Shown here: positions 1-4,900 of the stretch, piece after piece
How positions within the stretch are numbered: the stretch's first letter is position 1
Layout: the number at the start of each line of letters is the position of its first letter
Assembly: GCA_021159225.1 (NCBI GenBank)
Contig: JAGGSE010000228.1
Span: forward strand, 1-7,422
Reading direction: 5' to 3'
DNA from: a bacterium
Lineage (GTDB): Bacteria > Patescibacteriota > Minisyncoccia > Minisyncoccales > JAGGSE01
Length of the DNA stretch: 7,422 bases
The notes under the pieces: generated by a model
Databases searched by the model: none
What the model saw: the letters and a program-made list of their open reading frames with translations, nothing else
Told to the model about the DNA's origin: nothing
Program-made: the position numbers and the translations under genes

Positions 1-528
1 AATCTGAGGTTCGCCGAGTAAATCAACAAAGCCGATCCATAGGGGGTCTGCTAATTCTTTTCCTGGCAGGCCAAAACTCCATTTGACTGTTAAATTAAGC
101 GGTTTGTAACCAACCAATTTGATTCTATTTATTTTTCCTCTTTCCCAACAATCTCTATCTTTGATAGGTCTCCATTTTCCTCCATAGGTAGGAACAAACC
201 ATCCGACAGGAACTTTTGGATCTGTTGAAATTAAATTATCAACCTTGTCTAAATTTACATGAAGTGTTCTACTCCTTGAAACTTTCTTAAACAGAGTTTC
301 ATTTTCATATTTTGTTCCTTTGTAATGAGCGAAGCAGATTCTCCAATAAGAAGTTGTCACATTAATGTAAGATTCGCATTTAAAACCGCAAACTTGATCG
401 CCAGAATAAGTTGCATTTATTCCTGATAATTGGAAGAGAACTCCAAACAATTGAACATAGCCGAGAATTCCCGCTCCTGCTGCTAATGCTAAAATAATTG
501 CTGCTTTCTGCCATTTCAATCCAGCCAT
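1..528 (-). CDS. Membrane-anchored, sequon-rich exported protein (3' partial)
   Basis: The frame opens at ATG 526-528 and stays open to the window edge, giving the first 176 residues; the C-terminus lies outside. Residues 9-35 are a hydrophobic segment (AAIILALAAGAGILGYVQLF and onward) after a short Lys-containing N-terminus, so this is a signal anchor or signal peptide. The rest is polar and aromatic, with Cys 47, 51, 65 and 127 and four N-glycosylation sequons at Asn 38, 56, 76 and 145. The start is two bases after the stop of the preceding exported protein, in a TAATTATG junction. Position and composition suggest a surface or virion-associated protein, perhaps the start of a long adhesin-like or minor structural protein. 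I do not recognise a defined family, and the function is unknown. The reading frame is well supported. Confidence 0.8.
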   Translation of the reverse strand, partial: MAGLKWQKAAIILALAAGAGILGYVQLFGVLFQLSGINATYSGDQVCGFKCESYINVTTSYWRICFAHYKGTKYENETLFKKVSRSRTLHVNLDKVDNLISTDPKVPVGWFVPTYGGKWRPIKDRDCWERGKINRIKLVGYKPLNLTVKWSFGLPGKELADPLWIGFVDLLGEPQI

Positions 529-530
529 AA

Positions 531-1175
531 TTAACTACTGCAAATTTTACCTCCTGAATCGAAAACAATGCAATTAATAGATGTAAGATTTACAAAGGTT
601 GGACTGCTGGTAGGTGTTAAATCTTGTCCAGTATCATAAACTAGTTCATCATTTCCAACGGTATTAGCATCAAGAGTGCATCCATCTTCACTTCCAGAAC
701 AAGAAAAATCTCCAAAATCTTCTGCAGTTAATTCTGTATCATCAATAGAGCTTCCAAAATCTGTGTAAGGAGCAACGTCACAATCTATTTCATTGCCTGT
801 TGAGTCATATCTGCACCAATAACCATTAGTCAGAGTTCCCGTAAAATTTGAGATATCATTGTATGCCCCGACAACGCAACCAGAGATTTCAGAACATTCA
901 TCATGAGCTAAGTCTTGCTCATTAGAAGTGACCCAACTTGTATTTCCTTTATAAATGATATTGGGACAAGAGTATTCTGCAGAACAATTTGTATCAGCTC
1001 CTCCTGCGGCTAAAGTTGAAAGATTATAACAAGTGATATCAGATTCACAGAAATAATTTACATGAGTGAAATTCCAGTAATCCTGCATGTCAATATTTCC
1101 ATAAGGAGTGAAATCAATAGCAAAAACTAAACACGCCAAGAATATCAACCCGAAACCAAGAAGCAGTTTCCTCAT
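531..1175 (-). CDS. Secreted Cys-paired, sequon-rich fibre/adhesin-like protein
   Basis: This 214-residue protein starts with a clear signal peptide (MRKLLLGFGLIFLACLVFA, likely cleavage near residue 19). The mature part has 12 cysteines that fall into neighbouring pairs: 43/49, 64/70 and 94/100 (each C-x5-C), 121/132, 159/166 and 202/212. Six N-x-S/T sequons lie at Asn 35, 51, 63, 78, 110 and 196. Near the C-terminus, LTPTSSPTFVNLTS resembles the S-P-T-F motif that recurs in phage tail fibre proteins. These features fit a disulfide-stabilised, possibly N-glycosylated extracellular protein. It follows the 91-residue gene by two bases and precedes the membrane-anchored gene by two bases, so the genes look co-transcribed. 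An exported precursor is unusual for a virion fibre, so it may instead be displayed on the host envelope. Exact function is unknown. Confidence 0.85.
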   Translation of the reverse strand: MRKLLLGFGLIFLACLVFAIDFTPYGNIDMQDYWNFTHVNYFCESDITCYNLSTLAAGGADTNCSAEYSCPNIIYKGNTSWVTSNEQDLAHDECSEISGCVVGAYNDISNFTGTLTNGYWCRYDSTGNEIDCDVAPYTDFGSSIDDTELTAEDFGDFSCSGSEDGCTLDANTVGNDELVYDTGQDLTPTSSPTFVNLTSINCIVFDSGGKICSS

Positions 1176-1177
1176 AA

Positions 1178-1453
1178 TTATACTGGTGAAGGAACAAAAT
1201 ATTTAACTAAAATTTTCTGACTATTCCAAATAGGACCTAAGAAAGTGATCTCAGAATTTGAAGATTTGTGACTGATATTGTAATCCTGAGAGGGATATAA
1301 GAAAGCGCCTTGAACTAGTATAATCTCTTCTGAAGTTTTCAAATTGTTATTTAGAGTTAAGACTCTGTTTGTTTCTCCATCTAAGCCAGAGCAATCGCTC
1401 CCCGTGAAGGTTTCAGTCCTTGGGACCTTCCCTTTTCTCTTTACGCCTGTCAT
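1178..1453 (-). CDS. Small beta-rich virion/fibre-module protein
   Basis: This 91-residue protein starts at ATG 1451-1453, and that ATG overlaps the previous stop as ATGA, so translational coupling is likely. After a basic N-terminus (KRKGKVPR, residues 5-12) it reads TETFTGSDCSGLDGETNRVLTL, then a predicted strand (EIILVQGAFL, residues 43-52), a D-Y-N-I segment, and closing strands ending ILVKYFVPSPV. The pattern of a T-F-T-G opening, an x-V-x-G-x-x-L strand, a D-Y turn and a final hydrophobic K-Y-F strand is common in short beta modules of phage tail fibres and other virion proteins. Here the module is a stand-alone gene and has no signal peptide. I infer a structural role from fold-like patterning and neighbours. 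No enzymatic motif is visible. Confidence 0.75.
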   Translation of the reverse strand: MTGVKRKGKVPRTETFTGSDCSGLDGETNRVLTLNNNLKTSEEIILVQGAFLYPSQDYNISHKSSNSEITFLGPIWNSQKILVKYFVPSPV

Positions 1454-1764
1454 TTTAAATAAAGATAAGTAACGCCATCTCCATTTGAAGTTGCATCAAT
1501 ATAAACTTTAGAGAGATCATCTATTGGAAAATCAATAGTATCTCCTGGATCTAAAGGAATTCCTCTTCTATTTGCTAAGGCTGCAACAACCGTGTTTCCT
1601 CCCACGACGATGGTTCCTGAATTGTCGCTCTTTGCGGTTATAAAAACATGACAACAACTTCCAGAGCCTAAAGCAACTCTTGTTCCTGCTGTTGAAACCG
1701 TTTTAGAGCCATCTCCTATTTCCGAATAACCTGCTATGAAAGCCCTGTCTGATAATGGTATCAT
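1450..1764 (-). CDS. Small beta-sandwich virion protein
   Basis: This 104-residue protein begins eight bases after the stop of the zinc-finger gene. It looks all-beta: TVSTAGTRVAL (residues 22-32), a Cys pair at 37-38 followed by HVFITAKSDNSGTIVVGG (39-56), then RRGIPLDPGDTIDFPIDDLSKVYIDA (66-91) and a closing strand VTYLYLK. The motif order of a strand with T-I-x-V-G, a L-x-P-G-D-x-I turn, then I-D-D-L-S-K-V-Y-I-D-A is familiar to me from small structural proteins of tailed viruses, though I cannot name the family. There is no signal peptide, in contrast to the two exported proteins downstream. It is probably a head- or tail-decorating or fibre-base protein. That role is inferred from pattern and context. 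Confidence 0.75.
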   Translation of the reverse strand: MIPLSDRAFIAGYSEIGDGSKTVSTAGTRVALGSGSCCHVFITAKSDNSGTIVVGGNTVVAALANRRGIPLDPGDTIDFPIDDLSKVYIDATSNGDGVTYLYLK

Positions 1765-1772
1765 AATAAAGA

Positions 1773-1919
1773 TTAATGTTTTTTATTAAAACTTCGGAAG
1801 GCCTTTGAAATGCAGGATTGGCAAATAGTTACTCCTCTATCACCTTTTGAGAAGATGACTGCTTCTTTTGTTTTCCCGCAAAATTCGCAAGTTGCGATTG
1901 TGATTCTCATTTCGGACAT
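1773..1919 (-). CDS. Stand-alone ClpX-type C4 zinc-finger microprotein
   Basis: This short gene fills the gap between the nuclease and the 104-residue gene. The 48-residue product carries Cys 11, 14, 33 and 36 (CEFCGK, then VTICQSC), a C-x2-C-x18-C-x2-C zinc site. As I recall it, the ClpX N-terminal zinc-binding domain has the same spacing and the same CxFCGK opening. No AAA+ domain follows; only about a dozen basic residues remain. Reading from ATG 1917-1919 overlaps the nuclease by 13 bases. The in-frame ATG at 1908-1910 would give 45 residues and an ATGA overlap like others in this window, so the start is uncertain. Possible roles are a substrate-binding or dimerising adaptor, or a nucleic-acid-binding zinc ribbon. 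Short zinc ribbons converge easily, so kinship with ClpX is tentative. Confidence 0.8.
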   Translation of the reverse strand: MSEMRITIATCEFCGKTKEAVIFSKGDRGVTICQSCISKAFRSFNKKH

Positions 1920-2191
1920 AATTTATAAGAATCTATTTTTCTTTTATTGTTCCAGAAGACAATAAAATCAACCTTGAATTTCTTGACCAATTCTTTAGCT
2001 TTCAATTTTTCCTCTTTGCTGAGATATTTGTTCCATTTGCATTCAAACAAGAATGCTCTGTTCGCTTTAATGGCCACGCCATCTGGAAATTTACTTCTCG
2101 GAGATATCATAACGAAATAACCAAATTTCTCCAAGTGTCTTTTGACTCTCTGCTGGAATCTATAACCCTTCTGATAGCTTTTATTTGGCAT
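1907..2191 (-). CDS. Hjc-like Holliday junction resolvase-fold protein (variant active site)
   Basis: I start this 94-residue gene at ATG 2189-2191. A TTG six bases further upstream (2195-2197) is in frame but less likely. It overlaps the glycosyltransferase end by 11 bases. The sequence follows the archaeal Hjc / VRR-NUC type PD-(D/E)XK pattern: KGYRFQQRVKRHLEKFGYFV (residues 8-27), then SPRSKFPD with Asp 37, then FLFECKW with Glu 50 and Lys 52. Family members normally carry Glu four residues after the conserved Gly (G-x3-E), as in Pyrococcus Hjc Glu9. Here that position is Gln 13, encoded CAG. Length is slightly short for Hjc (about 120). It may resolve DNA junctions before packaging, or may bind branched DNA with weak or no cleavage. 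The fold call is fairly sure; activity is not. Confidence 0.82.
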   Translation of the reverse strand: MPNKSYQKGYRFQQRVKRHLEKFGYFVMISPRSKFPDGVAIKANRAFLFECKWNKYLSKEEKLKAKELVKKFKVDFIVFWNNKRKIDSYKLCPK

Positions 2192-3143
2192 TTTCAATCA
2201 TTTTCATAAACCTTTCTTTTGAATTCTTGTGATTGAAAAACTCAACATTTTCATAAGCTTCTTCTTGAACTTCTTCATAGAATTGGGGAGAATAAAGAAG
2301 TTTTTTAAGAAGTCTTCTGCTTTTGACAGCATCATATGGATTAACGCAAGTTTTCGGGAAACAAATTTGGGAAGAGTAATTGAACTCTGAACAAACAATT
2401 GGAAGGCCTAAGCAAGCGCAATCGCAGGGAATTCTTCCATAAGAGAAAGAGAGAAATGGATCATAACCAATTCTCGCCTCTTTGATCACTTTGATAAAAT
2501 CTGGATATTTCATATAAGGAAAAACATTCCATTTCAAAACCTTCTGAAATATTTTGGGATTTGGATCTGAATCTTCCATATAGCCGACTACAGAAACAGG
2601 AATTGGAAGGTCTTTTGTGATCAAATATGGGGTGACCATTTGATGATCATATCTATGCCAGAAAAATAAGATGTGTTCATTTTTGATAAAAGATGCGAAT
2701 TTCTTTAAAACATGGGTTTCGCAAGGATGAGGTATGAGATGAATTTTTTTCTTTGGCGATAATAGTTGCATTAATGCTTGAGCATAAGGGGAAGTTGCGA
2801 AAACGAAATCTGCCTCTGCAATTCCTCTTTGGAACTCAGAAATGAAAGGAAATGTTGAATCCCATAATTCTGGAGCGTGGTCTTGATTTATGACTATTTT
2901 TGTTGAAGTAGAATGGCCTAAAATTGATCTAACTTCTGATAACAATCTCAAATCCATTGGATCTGCATTGATGTGAATAATGTCGTATTTTTCCAATTCA
3001 TTTTTGGTCTGTTCTATATCTTTCCAATTCTTATAATCTGAATTAAAAATTCTAATCCATTGATAGCATCCAGTCATTATTGGTTGATTCTCTAAAATCT
3101 GATCAAAAAGTTTATAGGCCAGAAACAAGATTTTTGGTTTCAT
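2181..3143 (-). CDS. GT-B-type glycosyltransferase (GT4-like)
   Basis: This 320-residue protein would transfer a sugar from an activated donor. It has the two-lobed GT-B layout: an N-terminal Rossmann-like half starting KPKILFLAYK with the strand YDIIHINAD (53-61), a linker at IHLIPHPCE (134-142), and a C-terminal donor half with SVVGYMED (184-191), FPYMKYPDFIKVIKEARIGY (208-227), GRIPCDCACLGLPIVCSE (236-253) and a long C-terminal helix. The last two blocks match the place of the GT4 E-x7-E donor site, but the first Glu is not evident and Asp 241 replaces the usual Glu, so the site is divergent. Six Cys cluster at 240-266. The start ATG overlaps the AbrB-like gene as ATGA. Likely targets are host or virion surface polymers, perhaps the sequon-rich proteins downstream; the acceptor is unknown. 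Confidence 0.85.
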   Translation of the reverse strand: MKPKILFLAYKLFDQILENQPIMTGCYQWIRIFNSDYKNWKDIEQTKNELEKYDIIHINADPMDLRLLSEVRSILGHSTSTKIVINQDHAPELWDSTFPFISEFQRGIAEADFVFATSPYAQALMQLLSPKKKIHLIPHPCETHVLKKFASFIKNEHILFFWHRYDHQMVTPYLITKDLPIPVSVVGYMEDSDPNPKIFQKVLKWNVFPYMKYPDFIKVIKEARIGYDPFLSFSYGRIPCDCACLGLPIVCSEFNYSSQICFPKTCVNPYDAVKSRRLLKKLLYSPQFYEEVQEEAYENVEFFNHKNSKERFMKMIENAK

Positions 3144-3265
3144 AGATCCAATTTCTCAATAGTGACTTTCAAGAAATCTCCTGTCTTTATATCCATTAAT
3201 AGAACAATCTCTCTCGGAATTGTAATTCGGTAATTGGAAATCACACGGCATTTGAATTGCTCCAT
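3140..3265 (-). CDS. AbrB/SpoVT-like DNA-binding microprotein
   Basis: This 41-residue gene opens at ATG 3263-3265 and ends in TGA, overlapping the glycosyltransferase start by four bases. The product holds the swapped-hairpin signature: FKCRVISNYRITIPREIVLL (residues 4-23), then MDIKTGDFLKVTIEKL. The R-I-T-I-P-x-x-I turn and the closing G-D-x-x-x-V-x-I strand are hallmarks of AbrB-type domains, which dimerise by interlaced strands and bind DNA. It is about the minimal domain length and has no partner domain. With the cassette fused to it by overlaps, it may autoregulate the glycosyltransferase-nuclease-zinc-finger genes, or it could be the antitoxin-like half of a pair. No toxin is recognisable beside it. 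A TATA-like box lies about 20 bases upstream, so a short-leader or leaderless transcript is possible. Confidence 0.85.
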   Translation of the reverse strand: MEQFKCRVISNYRITIPREIVLLMDIKTGDFLKVTIEKLDL

Positions 3266-3280
3266 AATAATACATAAAAA

Positions 3281-3294
3281 GTATTTATAATAAA
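3281..3294 (-). promoter_or_regulatory. Candidate archaeal-type TATA box for the AbrB-glycosyltransferase cassette
   Basis: On the minus strand this reads TTATTATAAATAC, an AT-only TATA-like element whose centre lies about 20-24 bases before the AbrB-like ATG. Archaeal TATA boxes usually centre near -26, so transcription would begin at or just beside the ATG. The only large gap between the capsid module and the cassette is here (3266-3338), which supports a new promoter. AT richness makes chance matches common. Confidence 0.35.
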
Positions 3295-3338
3295 AACTGC
3301 AGAAAAGACTCTTAAGTTAATTGGAAAAGATTGGAAGA

Positions 3339-3821
3339 TTAATCTATTGTATATTGGATTATTGCTGATGCGTTATCATCTACTAAAGTTGTTGCTCCTG
3401 CGACTAAGTAAAGACCTTGAGTTGCTGCAATTGTTGCTGCTAAACCTGTTGTTGAAACGGATTTGACTAAGTTTGCAGTTGTTGCTGTTAGAGTTGCGAC
3501 TGCTCCAGAAACTGTTGCTGTGGTTGCTCCTCCTGAGGATGCGCTTTTAAGGGTTACGGTTAAATAACCAGTTGTAGTTGTAGTTGCTGCACCAATAGAA
3601 CCAAAGACCTCTAGTTTATTAATTGTTATCTGGTGGCTTGGCTTGTTGAGATATATTGTTTTGTTACCTGCTCCCAGCTGAACTACTATTTGGCCTGTTT
3701 TCAATTCTGAAGAGACCTGATCTGGAGATACTGCTGTTGTTGCTATCTCTGATCTGGATATTGCTTCATCGTAATCCAATCTTTCAAACTTTCTTTGCCC
3801 ATAAACACCTGGATTTCCCAT
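3339..3821 (-). CDS. Ala/Thr-rich virion-type protein
   Basis: This 160-residue protein has no signal peptide. The N-terminus (MGNPGVYGQRKFERLDYDEA, residues 1-20) is charged. A beta-like block follows: GQIVVQLGAGNKTIYL (43-58), then QITINKLEVFGSI (64-76). Residues 78-145 are strongly biased: 35 of 68 are Ala or Thr, with most of the rest Ser, Gly, Val and Leu, ending in a beta-like tail (VDDNASAIIQYTID). The start context TAATTATG also occurs at the starts of two genes in the surface module. It lies two genes after the capsid protein, where head-tail joining or decoration proteins are often found, so I infer a virion component. No enzyme motif is visible and I do not recognise the family. 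Biased composition may hide homology in simple searches. Confidence 0.75.
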   Translation of the reverse strand: MGNPGVYGQRKFERLDYDEAISRSEIATTAVSPDQVSSELKTGQIVVQLGAGNKTIYLNKPSHQITINKLEVFGSIGAATTTTTGYLTVTLKSASSGGATTATVSGAVATLTATTANLVKSVSTTGLAATIAATQGLYLVAGATTLVDDNASAIIQYTID

Positions 3822-3841
3822 AATTAATCTTTAAATATACT

Positions 3842-3858
3842 AAAAGAAAATAAAAAAA
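3842..3858 (-). terminator. Oligo-T tract after the 37-residue gene (candidate terminator)
   Basis: Read on the minus strand, the stop of the small gene is followed within two bases by seven T residues and then further T-rich sequence with no stem-loop. Archaeal RNA polymerase commonly stops at such tracts in the non-template strand. The tract precedes the 160-residue gene and could separate it from the capsid transcript. The AT-rich background weakens the call. Confidence 0.4.
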
Positions 3859-3860
3859 CC

Positions 3861-3974
3861 TTAACAAGAACCTCTTCTATGTCCTGCTTTTCTTCCTCTA
3901 TGGCCGATTGAGTATTGATAACTTCCTTTATAAGGTCCTGAGCCATCTCTAACGCCTGGCCGATTCTTTCCCAT
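3861..3974 (-). CDS. Gly/Arg-rich 37-residue microprotein with a DGSGP motif
   Basis: This small frame lies in the 215-base gap between the major capsid gene and the 160-residue gene. It starts at ATG 3972-3974 and ends in TAA at 3861. The product is basic and glycine-rich (MGKNRPGVRDGSGPYKGSYQ, then GHRGRKAGHRRG and a terminal Ser-Cys). D-G-[ST]-G-P near the N-terminus followed by Gly/Arg-rich sequence is a pattern I recall from small uncharacterised proteins of archaea and uncultured lineages. It also resembles the short N-terminal segment of DUF5320-type proteins. The positive charge would suit nucleic-acid or capsid-interior binding. There is no Shine-Dalgarno sequence; the bases before ATG are pyrimidine- and AT-rich. 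Coding status rests on the biased, non-random composition and on filling the gap. Function is unknown. Confidence 0.65.
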   Translation of the reverse strand: MGKNRPGVRDGSGPYKGSYQYSIGHRGRKAGHRRGSC

Positions 3975-4005
3975 AAATAAGAGTAGAAAAGGGAAAGGAA
4001 GAAAT

Positions 4006-4022
4006 CAAAAATAAAACAAAAT
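4006..4022 (-). terminator. T-rich tract downstream of the major capsid gene
   Basis: Read on the minus strand, this is AATTTTGTTTTATTTTTGA, about 15 bases after the capsid stop. It has no evident hairpin. It could be an archaeal oligo-T terminator that lets the capsid transcript end here in part, before the small downstream gene. It is only a composition-based call. Confidence 0.35.
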
Positions 4023-4036
4023 TCTTGAGGATGGAA

Positions 4037-4900
4037 TTACCATCCAGTTATCTTCGCACCGGCATCGGGTCTTACAACTGCTGGACAAATCCGTTCGTAG
4101 ACTTGAACTTTTGTTGAGTGAGTGTCGTTATCGTCAAATATCTTGATCTGGACATCCTGAGCGACTCCTAATTGGAAGACGCCTCCAACTCCAGATTTCA
4201 TAACTACTGCTGTCCCGTGTGTTAATTTTGAACTTGGAAGTGAAACTATTTTTAAACCCATGAATTTGTCAAGGGTTCCTGCCATTATTGCTTTTGCAGT
4301 TGTTTCGTACCAAGTATTGCTTGCGATTATTGAAAGCAATTCTTCCAAATTCTGCTCTTCTATTAAGAGCATGTCAGGAGTATAACCTAAATTCCTGACT
4401 TTCCTCTTTGCCTGAGCAATATCTTTCACAGGGTCTGCGGATGTTTCAGATAATGCTGCAGTTGCTGAAACAGAAGAAGTTAGAGCTCCGCTTTCTATTA
4501 GTGCTTGAGCGATTTTGTAATCTTCTCTGTCTTGGACTTCTCTAACTGCCGCTTTTGTTTGAGCTGCTCTTATAGCCAATTTTTGAAGATGATCTGCCTC
4601 CCAAGACAACTGGAAACCCTTTGCGATTTCTACAAAGGATTTAGTTGTCTCGGTTGCATTGGCGGCATCGTATTTGAAGGCTTCGAGCTCGGCTCTGTCA
4701 TAAGCAGCAGTGAGATCGTCATAAGTGTTGAAAATGTAAGTTTTCGCTCCTGGATTGTTGACATTATCTACTAAACCATACTGTCGGAGATTTTTAATCT
4801 CCTTCAATTGTTCGATCGCTGCTGCAACTATTACTTCGCTGACTCTGCTAGGCAGAGTTGTTGTAGTTACTACCGAAGAAAAATTTACATATTTTAACAT
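4037..4900 (-). CDS. HK97-fold major capsid protein
   Basis: This 287-residue protein is the best candidate for the main shell subunit. Its C-terminal two thirds follow the HK97 pattern: a helix-rich stretch (residues 96-137), then LGYTPDMLLIEEQNLEELLS (171-190) as the P/A-domain core, GTLDKFMGLKIVSLPSSKL (208-226) with the familiar G-x-x-x-x-x-x-G-L-x-I-V, GTAVVMKSGVGGVFQLG (229-245), and the ending YERICPAVVRPDAGAKITGW with the R-P-x-A segment. Length is near that of a mature or short HK97-type subunit. There is no long N-terminal delta domain, which agrees with a separate scaffold gene upstream. The start overlaps the decoration gene by seven bases and is preceded by AAGGA at seven-base spacing, one of the few Shine-Dalgarno-like sites here. 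That would fit high expression. Confidence 0.85.
   Translation of the reverse strand: MLKYVNFSSVVTTTTLPSRVSEVIVAAAIEQLKEIKNLRQYGLVDNVNNPGAKTYIFNTYDDLTAAYDRAELEAFKYDAANATETTKSFVEIAKGFQLSWEADHLQKLAIRAAQTKAAVREVQDREDYKIAQALIESGALTSSVSATAALSETSADPVKDIAQAKRKVRNLGYTPDMLLIEEQNLEELLSIIASNTWYETTAKAIMAGTLDKFMGLKIVSLPSSKLTHGTAVVMKSGVGGVFQLGVAQDVQIKIFDDNDTHSTKVQVYERICPAVVRPDAGAKITGW

Noticed and set aside
380..568. Minus-strand open frame of 62 codons over the junction of the two exported genes
   Set aside because: It overlaps the end of one gene and the signal anchor of the next in another frame; both of those are much better supported.
2204..2398. Minus-strand open frame of 64 codons within the glycosyltransferase
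   Set aside because: It is a different frame of the same strand inside a conserved gene, with no start support.
3899..3966. Short direct repeat TGGCCGATT at about 3901 and 3957
   Set aside because: There are only two nine-base copies, they fall in different codon frames of the 37-residue gene, and there are no further copies, so it is not an array or attachment site on this evidence.
3822..4036. Possible structured RNA or origin in the gap after the capsid gene
   Set aside because: The gap is mostly explained by the 37-residue gene and T-rich tracts. I found no convincing hairpin or repeat cluster.
4505..4774. Plus-strand open frame of 89 codons inside the capsid gene
   Set aside because: It is antisense to the strongly supported capsid protein, has no family-like motif, and every real gene here is on the minus strand.
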